Source: Rhizobiales bacterium IMCC20636 (GTDB taxonomy: Bacteria; Pseudomonadota; Alphaproteobacteria; Rhizobiales; GCA-2746425). Taken from it: a stretch of DNA of 64,000 bases. The notes under the pieces were generated by a model. The model was not told the DNA's origin and ran no database searches. It worked only from the letters and a program-made list of their open reading frames with translations. Positions within the stretch are counted from its first letter, which is position 1. Every line of letters begins with the position of its first letter. The position numbers and the translations under genes are program-made. Shown piece after piece: positions 37,842-45,453 of the stretch. The stretch spans positions 2,573,001 to 2,637,000 of the forward strand of contig CP018226.1 in NCBI GenBank assembly GCA_016865015.1, in the 5' to 3' direction.

Positions 37842-38810
37842 ATGCGGAAATTAATTATCGGTGCATTCTTTGCAGCGGCCATTGCGTCAGGACCAGCAGC
37901 AGCAACGGAATGTGGCGAAGTTTCTATCACTGAAATGAATTGGGCGTCGGGCGCCGTTGTAACGCAGGTTGCCAAGTTTGTTCTGGAACAAGGCTACGGA
38001 TGTGACGTGCAAGCTGTGCCCTCTGCCACTGTTCTGGCCGTGACATCACTTTCTGAAAATGGTGAGCCGGACATCGTCACTGAAATGTGGACCAATGGTG
38101 GTGGACCTGCCTATGTCAAACTTCGCGATGAAGGCCGGATTAAAGAGTTGGCTCCGGTTTTGAAACCAGGTGGTGTCGAAGGATGGTGGATTCCAACATC
38201 GTTGGTTGAAGCGCACCCTGAATTGAAAACCATTCAAGGCGTATTGGCCAATCCAGAGTTGGTCGGCGGTCGTTTCAACAATTGCCCTGAAGGTTGGGGC
38301 TGTCGTATTCTGAATGACAATTTGGCGCGCGCGTTGAAGGTTGAAGAAAGTGGCATTACCATTTTCAATCATGGATCTGGTGAAACGCTTGCAGCGTCAA
38401 TTGCCTCCGCCTTTGATGATGGTAAGCCTTGGTTTGGTTACTATTGGTCTCCGACCAAAGTCCTCGGCAAATATGCCATGACCAAAGTTGAACTGGGTGC
38501 GGTCGATCTTGAAATTCATGCGCGGAACCAGGAAAAAGATCGGGAATTCCCTGAAATTTCTGATTTCCCGCCATCACCAGTCTGGACTGTTGTCTCTAGC
38601 GAATTTGAGGCCGAACAGCCTGAAGTGTCTGCTTTCCTGTCGAAGATGAGTTTTGGTGTCGAGGAAATGTCCTCAATCCTGGCTTGGCAGGATGAGAACG
38701 GCGCATCGGCTGAAGAAGCGGCCGTCCACTTCGTGCTGAACAACAAGGACACGTTGTCCAGCTGGTTGAACGATTCAGCACGCGATAAGCTGACCAACAT
38801 CTTAAACTAA
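37842..38810 (+). CDS. proX: Glycine betaine/proline-type ABC transporter, substrate-binding protein
   Basis: Periplasmic binding protein of 322 residues for quaternary ammonium osmolytes. A signal peptide ends AAATE at about residue 22. The mature domain shows the ProX/OpuAC pattern: NWASGAVVTQVAKFVLEQGY, GEPDIVTEMWTN, and aromatic cage candidates in GVEGWWIP and KPWFGYYWSPT. The start follows TTAGGAG. The gene is separated from the permease by a terminator-like hairpin, which would give surplus binding protein. Specificity (glycine betaine, proline betaine or choline) cannot be settled by eye. Confidence 0.9.
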   Translation: MRKLIIGAFFAAAIASGPAAATECGEVSITEMNWASGAVVTQVAKFVLEQGYGCDVQAVPSATVLAVTSLSENGEPDIVTEMWTNGGGPAYVKLRDEGRIKELAPVLKPGGVEGWWIPTSLVEAHPELKTIQGVLANPELVGGRFNNCPEGWGCRILNDNLARALKVEESGITIFNHGSGETLAASIASAFDDGKPWFGYYWSPTKVLGKYAMTKVELGAVDLEIHARNQEKDREFPEISDFPPSPVWTVVSSEFEAEQPEVSAFLSKMSFGVEEMSSILAWQDENGASAEEAAVHFVLNNKDTLSSWLNDSARDKLTNILN

Positions 38811-38821
38811 CATATGATCAC

Positions 38822-38859
38822 AAATGGGCGGCCTCTATAGCTGAGGCTGCCCATTTTTT
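38822..38859 (+). terminator. Partial terminator between binding-protein and permease genes
   Basis: AAATGGGCGGCCTC (38822-38835) and GAGGCTGCCCATTT (38843-38856) form a 14-bp stem with one G-U, followed by a six-T run. It sits in the 79-bp gap and probably attenuates expression of the permease and ATPase genes relative to the binding protein. Confidence 0.85.
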
Positions 38860-38889
38860 GCTTGAACGACATCTTTAAAGAGGCGAACC

Positions 38890-39921
38890 GTGGCGAGTTA
38901 CGATTTTCTGTTCGATAATACAGGCTTGCGCGATTGGTGCTCCCAGGCAGGGGAAGCCAAGACAACGTCCATGGCTGATCTTTTGGCAAAGACCAAAGGA
39001 GAAGAGGTCTCTGTGTCGGTTTGGGATTTTCCGTTTCCCTCGCTTGATGCCTTAAATGAAGCTTGTCGTAAAATTCCGGAAACACGCGATCTGACCCGTG
39101 GGTTGGAGAATGGATTTCTATCCATAAAAGATGCGTTGCGCTTTGTGTTGGACCCAATCACGGAACCACTCAGCTGGATGCTGGACGGGGCCTTGTATGT
39201 GGCGGATAACGCACCTTGGTGGATCATCATACCTTTGTTGTTGGCACTGACTCTTTGGGTGTCTCGGTCCTGGAAGCTGGTTGGGTCTGTTGCCGCCTCG
39301 ATTATGGGCCTGGCATTTATTGACCACTATCAATACGCCATACAAACACTTGCCATTATCTTCGTCTGCGCAACGATATGCGTTGTGTTGGGAGTACCGA
39401 TTGGAATTGCCATGTCGCGCTCGGATCGGTTCCAACGAATTGCATTGCCCATATTGGACCTGCTGCAAACCCTGCCGACATTTGTATATCTGATCCCATT
39501 GATTTTTCTGTTCAGCGTCACAGAATCCAAGCTCTACGGTATCGCAATAATAATGTACGCGATTGTACCTGTGATCCGTTTGACAGATCTGGGTATCCGC
39601 ATGGTCGACAAAGACGTGCTGGAAGCCGCACAGGCCTTTGGTATGACGCCTCAGCAAAAGCTCGTCAAAGTTCAAATTCCCCTGGCGTTGCCCAACATCA
39701 TGGCCGGCATCAACCAGACGATCATGATGAGCCTCGCGATGGTTGTTATCGCGTCGCTCGTCTCAGCCCCCGGTTTGGGTGTTCTTGTTCTGCGCGGCAT
39801 CCGTAGCCTGGAGTTGGGCGTCGGGCTTGTTGCAGGGCTTGGGATTGTCATCCTTGCTGTTATTCTTGATCGGGTTACCAAATCCGCACTGGCGCGCGTG
39901 AATACCGCCCAAAACCGTTGA
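38890..39921 (+). CDS. proW: Glycine betaine/proline-type ABC transporter, permease
   Basis: Membrane component of 343 residues starting with GTG at 38890 after an AGAGG ribosome site. The N-terminal ~85 residues are soluble and unusual for ProW in content (WDFPFPSLDALNEACRK). Six or seven helices follow. The coupling EAA loop is DVLEAAQAFGMTPQQKLVKV (about residues 238-257), and LDLLQTLPTFVYLIPLIFLF is the conserved ProW segment. It is followed 7 bp later by the ATPase gene. Confidence 0.92.
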   Translation: MASYDFLFDNTGLRDWCSQAGEAKTTSMADLLAKTKGEEVSVSVWDFPFPSLDALNEACRKIPETRDLTRGLENGFLSIKDALRFVLDPITEPLSWMLDGALYVADNAPWWIIIPLLLALTLWVSRSWKLVGSVAASIMGLAFIDHYQYAIQTLAIIFVCATICVVLGVPIGIAMSRSDRFQRIALPILDLLQTLPTFVYLIPLIFLFSVTESKLYGIAIIMYAIVPVIRLTDLGIRMVDKDVLEAAQAFGMTPQQKLVKVQIPLALPNIMAGINQTIMMSLAMVVIASLVSAPGLGVLVLRGIRSLELGVGLVAGLGIVILAVILDRVTKSALARVNTAQNR

Positions 39922-39928
39922 GGCCAAG

Positions 39929-40963
39929 ATGCGTGAAACCATGATATCAATCCGACATCTCTACAAGATCTTCGGTGAAAACCCCGAAGAAGCGATGGCC
40001 CTTGTTCTTGCAGGCATGAGTAAGGAAGAGCTGCAATCAGAGCACGATCATGTGTTGGGTTTGTGCGACATCAACGTCGACATGCGTGAAGGCGAAATCA
40101 CAGTGATCATGGGGCTGTCCGGCTCCGGTAAATCAACTCTCATTCGCCACATAAACCGACTGATCGATCCCACCAGGGGTGAAGTGTTGGTCCAGGGAGA
40201 AAATGTCCTCGAGTATAATGAGACCAGACTGCGTGAAATGCGTCGGCGACAAATGTCGATGGTGTTTCAACATTTTGCACTATTGCCTCATCGCAGCGTG
40301 TTGCAAAATGCTGCCACAGCACCAATTGTGCGTGGCGAACCGTTCAAGAGCTATGATAAGAATGCGCGCCAATGGCTCGATCGTGTTGGTCTGGTTGGTT
40401 ATGAAGAGTGCTATCCATATCAACTTTCCGGCGGGATGAAGCAGCGTGTCGGGATTGCGAGAGCCCTTACATCAGATGCACCAATCATGTTGATGGATGA
40501 GGCTTTTTCGGCTCTGGATCCTTTGATCCGTACCGACATGCAGAACCTGCTGCTTGAACTGCAGATCGAGCTGAACAAAACCATCGTATTCATCAGTCAC
40601 GATCTGGACGAGGCGCTGAAACTGGCAGATCATCTGGTGATCCTGAAAGACGGTGTTGTGATCCAGCAGGGTGAACCGCAGAAAATTCTCCTGCATCCTG
40701 AAGATGACTACATCGTGGATTTTATTTCTGACATCAACCGTGCCAGGGTTCTGCGTGTTCGTTCGATCATGCAACCCCTCAATACAGATGGAACAATGGC
40801 CGGAACCATTGATCGAGAAGCAACTCTTGAAGATGTGATTGCGCAAACTGGCGGTGAATCGACCGGCATCTACACAGTGCTGCATGACGGGGAAGCAGTC
40901 GGCCAGCTGGATATGCGCAGCTTATTGCGCGCACTGGTTCCGGAAAAGCGCTCTTCCGTTTAA
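39929..40963 (+). CDS. proV: Glycine betaine/proline-type ABC transporter, ATP-binding protein
   Basis: ATPase of 344 residues. The order is an N-terminal ProV-type leader (LYKIFGENPEEAMALVLAGM), Walker A MGLSGSGKST (about 61-70), Q-loop FQHFALLPHRSV, signature QLSGGMKQRVGIARAL, Walker B IMLMDEAFSALDP and the H-loop FISHDLDEALK. A short C-terminal segment in place of a full paired CBS domain follows. It forms the transporter with the two preceding gene products. Confidence 0.94.
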   Translation: MRETMISIRHLYKIFGENPEEAMALVLAGMSKEELQSEHDHVLGLCDINVDMREGEITVIMGLSGSGKSTLIRHINRLIDPTRGEVLVQGENVLEYNETRLREMRRRQMSMVFQHFALLPHRSVLQNAATAPIVRGEPFKSYDKNARQWLDRVGLVGYEECYPYQLSGGMKQRVGIARALTSDAPIMLMDEAFSALDPLIRTDMQNLLLELQIELNKTIVFISHDLDEALKLADHLVILKDGVVIQQGEPQKILLHPEDDYIVDFISDINRARVLRVRSIMQPLNTDGTMAGTIDREATLEDVIAQTGGESTGIYTVLHDGEAVGQLDMRSLLRALVPEKRSSV

Positions 40964-40991
40964 TATCGCTTCCACTTGAGCCACTGTCTGA

Positions 40992-41141
40992 AGACGCTGC
41001 GCGCATGATGTCGTTGCGGTTGGAGCTGTCGCATTTCTCTATGCTGTCAGAAGACAGGACACCGCGATCAATTGGGTGGTTTCCAACACACCGACAATCA
41101 AGGTACACATTTCTGTCGATGCTCTGGGAGAACCCATATGA
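40992..41141 (+). pseudogene. Possible 3' remnant of a gene upstream of the orphan permease
   Basis: An open stretch of about 49 codons without a plausible start codon. It translates as DVVAVGAVAFLYAVRRQD...ending SVDALGEPI, and its TGA overlaps the permease ATG as ATGA. That overlap is typical of coupled operon genes, so this may be the tail of a lost neighbour. I do not recognise the family, and it could be chance. Confidence 0.3.
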
Positions 41142-41968
41142 ACAGACTGCTGGTGGTCACTCTTCGTTACAGTGTTGCCATTGCCGTTGTTGGTCTTTTC
41201 ATGTTCCCCATTTTCTGGTGGGGATTAACATCCATCAAGCCAATTTCCGCAATTTTTGACAAAGACAAATTCGTGATTTTGGACTTTGTGCCAACACTGG
41301 ACAATTATCGCACGGTGCTGGCAGCGAGTTGGGGCTCGACCATGGACGGGCGGCCTGCCATCCTGTCGTCCATAATCATCGCTTCCGGTTCAACCCTATT
41401 GACCGTCATGATCGCGCTCCTGGCAGCGTACAGCCTGTCACGCCTGCTCTCTGAGCACAGCAAGCACTATGTCTACTGGATGCTTTTGCAACGGTTGCTG
41501 CCACCCGTCGCAATCGTCATTCCCCTGATTTTCATTTTTCGTGATGTGGGTCTGTACAATACCCATTTGGGCTTGATCATGGCCCATACATTGCTCAATC
41601 TTCCCATCGCCCTTTTGCTGCTGAAATCCTTCATGGACGATATCCCGCTGGAGATCGATCAAGCAGCCATGATAGACGGTGCAAGCCGGGTCCAGGTTTT
41701 CTGGAAGGTTCTCGTTCCCTTGATAAAGGGCGGAATTTCCGCAACGGCCGTTCTGTGCTTCATATTTTCCTGGACTGAGTTTTTGCTGTCCGTATTTCTG
41801 TCAAGCACTTTGCAGACAATCCCCGTCAAGATCACGACGTTTGCCTCCTGGACATTCGGCTACAGTTCCGCGCTGGGAACTGCAGCGATTTTGCCAAGTT
41901 TCCTGTTTATCCTGTTATTTCAACGCCACCTGGTTCGAGGATTAACCCTGGGAGCCATCAAGGACTGA
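41138..41968 (+). CDS. Orphan sugar-type ABC permease (MalG family)
   Basis: Inner-membrane permease of 276 residues from the ATG at 41138. Six helices are predicted. The EAA loop DQAAMIDGASRVQVFWKVLV is at about residues 180-199, and FIFSWTEFLLSVFLSS is a typical MalG segment. In the first periplasmic part, FWWGLTSIKPISAIFDKD resembles polyol/glycerol transporters. No binding protein, MalF partner or ATPase is adjacent: upstream is proV and downstream are gene scars and tRNA-Ser. The gene therefore looks like the survivor of a deleted operon. It may be non-functional or may pair with components elsewhere. Confidence 0.85.
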   Translation: MNRLLVVTLRYSVAIAVVGLFMFPIFWWGLTSIKPISAIFDKDKFVILDFVPTLDNYRTVLAASWGSTMDGRPAILSSIIIASGSTLLTVMIALLAAYSLSRLLSEHSKHYVYWMLLQRLLPPVAIVIPLIFIFRDVGLYNTHLGLIMAHTLLNLPIALLLLKSFMDDIPLEIDQAAMIDGASRVQVFWKVLVPLIKGGISATAVLCFIFSWTEFLLSVFLSSTLQTIPVKITTFASWTFGYSSALGTAAILPSFLFILLFQRHLVRGLTLGAIKD

Positions 41969-42294
41969 CTGGAAACTGGATCAGCGCCGTGACATGAGCA
42001 CCCTGCCCTGCATGCGGGTCATGTTTTACAGTGCTTCCTGACTTCACAATGGCTGACCACGGCGAGCATCGTGAGATCGTCGCCGGTCGCCTGGAACAGG
42101 GTAAAATCAGAATAAATTGCAATTCGACATGTATGTTCGGCCAGGAATGCATTGCGATGCCGCAGAACAGGTTGACGCGCCGATAAAGCTGGCTATAAAG
42201 CCAGAACGAAAATGAATTGGGTAGCAATTCGGTTAGCAAAAGCCAGAAACCGCAGCTTTTGAACTCACCGAAACTGTCATGATCTCAATGCGTT
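41969..42294. other. Intergenic region with possible gene debris
   Basis: A 326-bp gap. ACATGA...TCATGT followed by TTTT at 41992-42027 may terminate the permease transcript. On the minus strand at about 42030-42115, one frame reads FTLFQATGDDLTMLAVV and resembles the C-terminal end of SpoIIE/PP2C phosphatases. It has no intact gene around it, so it is read as decayed sequence. Confidence 0.35.
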
Positions 42295-42384
42295 GGATGG
42301 GTGGCCGAGCGGTTGAAGGCACCGGTCTTGAAAACCGGCGTGCGTGAAAGCGTACCGTGGGTTCGAATCCCACCCCATCCGCCA
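42295..42384 (+). tRNA. tRNA-Ser (anticodon TGA)
   Basis: Starts GGATGGGTGGCCGAGCGG and ends CCCCATCCGCCA, with acceptor GGATGGG/CCCATCC and G discriminator. The anticodon arm is CCGGT-CTTGAAA-ACCGG with TGA at the centre. The long variable arm (CGTGCGTGAAAGCGTACCG) is the class II mark of tRNA-Ser. It is followed by a T-rich run. It has 90 nt including CCA. Confidence 0.97.
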
Positions 42385-42554
42385 TTTTTTCTTTTAAGCC
42401 ATTGACTTAATTATGAAAAACCCCCTCCTTACTGAGTTATTCTCACATTTATTTCCATACCTAGCCCTAATGAAATCCACAGGTGAGCCCGTCGGTGTGA
42501 CAAAAAAGTGGAAAATGTAGTCCCGAGCGGGGGCACTTTGGGTCGTACAGCAGG

Positions 42555-42665
42555 ACAAACAGCCAATTTGACTGGATGAACCAAACCATAAAAGACATCA
42601 CCGACAAACGCTACCAACACAATGACCAAAGCCAACTGCGCGACCATCTCAACGACTTCAACCAA
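42555..42665 (+). pseudogene. Remnant of an IS481-type transposase
   Basis: About 37 codons read TNSQFDWMNQTIKDITDKRY followed by QHNDQSQLRDHLNDF. This aligns closely with the conserved IS481-family stretch TNGQVERMNRTIK-ATVKRYHYD-HDQLR-HL-DF, including the catalytic-domain E/D region. Nothing before or after continues the frame, so it is a short relic of an insertion sequence. It lies 170 bp past tRNA-Ser. Confidence 0.72.
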
Positions 42666-42672
42666 GGTTCGA

Positions 42673-43611
42673 TTATAACACGGTTTTTGACAGCATCATG
42701 TGACAGCCCTTCTCACCGTCAACCGTTTGGGTGACACGAAGATTGCCCTGTAATGAGCACAGCATATAGGCCTGTTCGCGTGAAAGTTCTGTCCTTCGGC
42801 AAATGTGATCGATCATTTCGCGGACAGCAATCCGCGCGGCTTCGTCGAGATCTTCATTAAGTCCGATGCTTATCAGATGGGTTGCGTTTTCCGCAAAGGG
42901 ATAATCAAAATTAAGATCCTTGCAAACGGTCAGGCGAAAAGTCCCGGTCAGGCCTGTCTCCAGTGCCGTGATGCAGACCTCGCCATCCCCTTGTACACCG
43001 TGGCCATCGCCGGCGGAAAACAATGCTCCCTCAACAAAGACCGGTAGATAGAGTGTCGAACCGGCCTGCAACTCCTTATTGTCCATGTTGCCACCGAATT
43101 TCCTCGGCTGAATGCTGGGAAGACGTCCCCAATGTTGTGGAGGCGCAACCCCCATGACTCCAAAGAATGGCGCCAACTCTATTTCCGTACCCCAGGGGAG
43201 ACGCGCAATGCGCCGCTGAATGTCGATCTCCGGATGGATGATTACCGCTCGATCAAAATCGTCCGGCAGCGTCCCTCGCAGTGGGAGCACTCCCACGTAG
43301 CCCCAGCAGTCGATCAATGAGACGTCGAGTATGTCGATCTGCAGCACATCGCCGGGTTCGGCCCCTTCGACATATATCGGCCCAGTCAGCATATGGCTTG
43401 CGCCAAACTTGGTGCACTTCTCCATCGCCTCGAGGTGACCTGGCTTAACGAGGGATAGATCGGGCGGAAGGTCCTCCGGTTTTGCTGCTGCCCAACTTGT
43501 CAACTTTACACTATCCCCCGAGGCAATACGCAAAACCGGGGTCAGTGTAGAATCATGGAATCCCCAGTGGATATTCTCGGGAAGGGCATCCAATGTGTGT
43601 TGGTGCGTCAT
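42673..43611 (-). CDS. Acetamidase/formamidase family protein
   Basis: Amidase of the FmdA/AmdA fold, which releases ammonia from short amides in characterised members; the substrate here is unknown. The 312-residue protein begins with the family pattern IHWGFHDSTLTPVLRIASGD. It has GPIYVEGAEPGDVLQIDIL, the metal-site loop FSAGDGHGVQGDGEVCITAL, and ENATHLISIGLNEDLDEAAR near the C-terminus. A GGAG ribosome site precedes the ATG. It is a single gene caught between two transposase relics, which suggests arrival with mobile DNA or survival in a decayed island. Confidence 0.88.
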   Translation of the reverse strand: MTHQHTLDALPENIHWGFHDSTLTPVLRIASGDSVKLTSWAAAKPEDLPPDLSLVKPGHLEAMEKCTKFGASHMLTGPIYVEGAEPGDVLQIDILDVSLIDCWGYVGVLPLRGTLPDDFDRAVIIHPEIDIQRRIARLPWGTEIELAPFFGVMGVAPPQHWGRLPSIQPRKFGGNMDNKELQAGSTLYLPVFVEGALFSAGDGHGVQGDGEVCITALETGLTGTFRLTVCKDLNFDYPFAENATHLISIGLNEDLDEAARIAVREMIDHICRRTELSREQAYMLCSLQGNLRVTQTVDGEKGCHMMLSKTVL

Positions 43612-44107
43612 TCATTCTCCGGTGGATTAAATTAAGGAGGGTAACATTATGCCCTTAATATGCATGATGCCATTGAGGTTGGTCAACTTCAGACAGTGTG
43701 AGCAAAATGTACCGCTGGAGCGAGTGTGATTTTCAGAAGGTTGTTCATTCGTTATGACTTCTCGAGACCTGACGATGTGCCTTACACTGGTTTCAGCAAT
43801 TCCCGGAATGCCCCTCAATAGTCCCTTGATTCGTGGATGCCTTCTTCCATAATCTTGAGGCAAGGAGGTCATCATAAGCACATCCAAAATCAGCGATAAT
43901 TTCAAGCGCGATGCTGTTTGCTGTGCCCCCGGCAGAATATCCTTTTTCAACAATCCACCGACCAGGAAGGATGGGAAAACATTCGATCATGAACGCATAA
44001 TTCATACTCTAAAATGCGCCTTGCCGTAGGTGCTGTCGATGAATGTGCTTTTGCCTACGGCACCGGATGTGGGAAGCGCCTCAACCAGTTCAGTTCAATT
44101 CACGGAT
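43612..44107. other. Scar region between amidase and cydX
   Basis: About 500 bp with no intact gene. It holds IS5-type transposase pieces on the minus strand (see the separate entry). Leftward of them, a minus-strand stretch near 43700-43770 reads LLRGIPGIAETSVRHIV and faintly resembles the end of an Lrp/AsnC regulator. GCCGTAGG...CCTACGGC at 44022-44062 is an imperfectly spaced inverted repeat. Confidence 0.5.
43793..44100 (-). pseudogene. Decayed IS5-family transposase
   Basis: Two minus-strand pieces in order match IS5-type DDE transposases. The first, at about 44100-44013, reads ELVEALPTSG...STFIDSTYGKAH, matching FEALAAAGG...IDST-VKAH around the first catalytic Asp. The second, at about 44000-43860, reads FPILPGRWIVEKGYSAGG, matching the LP-RWVVERTFSW motif with the catalytic Glu. 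About 100 residues between them are missing and the frame is broken. It begins just after the cydX stop. Confidence 0.65.
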
Positions 44108-44251
44108 CTAACGCTGAGGCGCATTTGATGCATGCAGGCGCGCGGCTTCTTCGATGATGTGTTCATCTTCTTTCATTTCCAGCCACATTGCATTCATCAC
44201 AGCAAAAATTGCGGCCAGAGGAAGGCCCAGAATCCAAGCGAAATACCACAT
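44108..44251 (-). CDS. cydX: Cytochrome bd oxidase small subunit CydX
   Basis: A single-helix accessory subunit that stabilises cytochrome bd. The 47 residues begin MWYFAWILGLPLAAIFAVMN, the characteristic CydX N-terminus, followed by a charged tail (MKEDEHIIEEAARLH). AAAGGAAGAACG precedes the ATG. It is 33 bp downstream of cydB on the same strand. It is short and easily missed by gene finders. Confidence 0.93.
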   Translation of the reverse strand: MWYFAWILGLPLAAIFAVMNAMWLEMKEDEHIIEEAARLHASNAPQR

Positions 44252-44284
44252 TTTACGTTCTTCCTTTCGTAGACAGACCGGCCA

Positions 44285-45448
44285 TTAGTAGACAGAATCG
44301 CCGTTTTCGGTGACATCAGCCTCAGTGACCTTGCCCCACAGCACCTTGTAGACCCACGCGGTGTACATCAAGATCACCGGCATGAAGATCACCGTTGCAA
44401 CGAGCATGATGAAAAGCGTCAGGTGAGATGAAGAACTGTTCCAGACCGTCAGTGACGATTGCGGGTCACTTGATGACGGCATGATGAAGGGAAACATAGT
44501 CAGTCCGACAGACGAGATGATGCCGAGAATTGACATTTTGGAAAACAGAAGAGTGGAAACCTCACGCCCCGCACGTAGACCCCGATAGACCAGCAAGGCG
44601 CCACCGACACCCATAATCGGGGCAATAGCGATCCAAGGTCGGGTGCCGTATGCGGCAAGCCAGCTTCCGGTGCGTTCAACGTCAAAATGCAACGGATTTG
44701 ACGGGCCATTTGTCACAAAATCCCCGACAATCCGGTACCCTTCAATGCCAACGGCCATCCACAGCCCTGCCAGCACATAGCTGGCAATCGCGATCAACGC
44801 AGCGGTGGAACCTATAGTACGGGCACGGGCCTGCACCACGCCTTCAGCCTTCAGGGAAAGCCATGCGCCGCCATGCATGACCAGCATTGCAAGCGAGACA
44901 ACACCGGCCAGAAGCGAAAACGGATCAAGCAAGCCGACAAACTTCATGTACCAGGCGCCCTCATAAATGGTGTGAAGATCATCGGTGAAATGGAATGGCA
45001 CCCCCTGAATGACATTGCCGACTGCGACACCAAACAAAAGTGCAGGAATGGCTCCACTGGCAAACAGCGCCCAATCCCAACTGCTGCGCCATCTGGGATC
45101 ATCCCGTTTTGAACGGTACTTGAAGGCGACCGGGCGCACGATAAATGCTGCAAGAATGACAAACATTGCCAGATAGAAGCCTGAAAAGCTGACGGCATAG
45201 AGAGGTGGCCAGGCAGCGAAAATGGCACCGCCCCCAAGAATGAACCAAACCTGATTTCCTTCCCAGACAGGACCAACCGTATTTATGGCGATGCGGCGCT
45301 CGATATCGGTTTTGGCGACAAAGGGGAGCAGCGCGCCAACGCCCATATCAAATCCGTCAGTCAACGCAAATCCGATGAGCAGAACCCCCACCAGCCCCCA
45401 CCAGAGAACGCGAAGCAGCTCGTAACTCATCAATTCATGTAAAATCAT
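44285..45448 (-). CDS. cydB: Cytochrome bd ubiquinol oxidase subunit II
   Basis: Second large subunit of the cytochrome bd quinol oxidase, 387 residues with about nine helices. It has the family start YELLRVLWWGLVGVLLIGFALTDGFDMG (shown here as position 8-35), then GPVWEGNQVWFILGGGAIFA (about 57-76). The C-terminal VLMYTAWVYKVLWGKV is typical. It lies 5 bp after cydA. The enzyme reduces O2 at high affinity without pumping protons, which suits microaerobic or stressed growth. Confidence 0.95.
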   Translation of the reverse strand: MILHELMSYELLRVLWWGLVGVLLIGFALTDGFDMGVGALLPFVAKTDIERRIAINTVGPVWEGNQVWFILGGGAIFAAWPPLYAVSFSGFYLAMFVILAAFIVRPVAFKYRSKRDDPRWRSSWDWALFASGAIPALLFGVAVGNVIQGVPFHFTDDLHTIYEGAWYMKFVGLLDPFSLLAGVVSLAMLVMHGGAWLSLKAEGVVQARARTIGSTAALIAIASYVLAGLWMAVGIEGYRIVGDFVTNGPSNPLHFDVERTGSWLAAYGTRPWIAIAPIMGVGGALLVYRGLRAGREVSTLLFSKMSILGIISSVGLTMFPFIMPSSSDPQSSLTVWNSSSSHLTLFIMLVATVIFMPVILMYTAWVYKVLWGKVTEADVTENGDSVY

Positions 45449-45453
45449 CTTGT

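Noticed and set aside
42295-42384. tRNA-Ser as an att site of an intact integrative element
   Set aside because: No integrase and no repeat of the tRNA 3' end was seen downstream; only transposase relics are present.
43649-43729. 26-codon plus-strand ORF after AAGGAGG
   Set aside because: It is antisense to the leader of the amidase gene in a scarred region and the SD match is shorter; peptide has no recognisable features. Probably chance.
43627-43780. Lrp/AsnC regulator remnant
   Set aside because: Only a short stretch (LLRGIPGIAETSVRHIV) resembles the family and the rest of the frame does not; too weak to annotate as a pseudogene.
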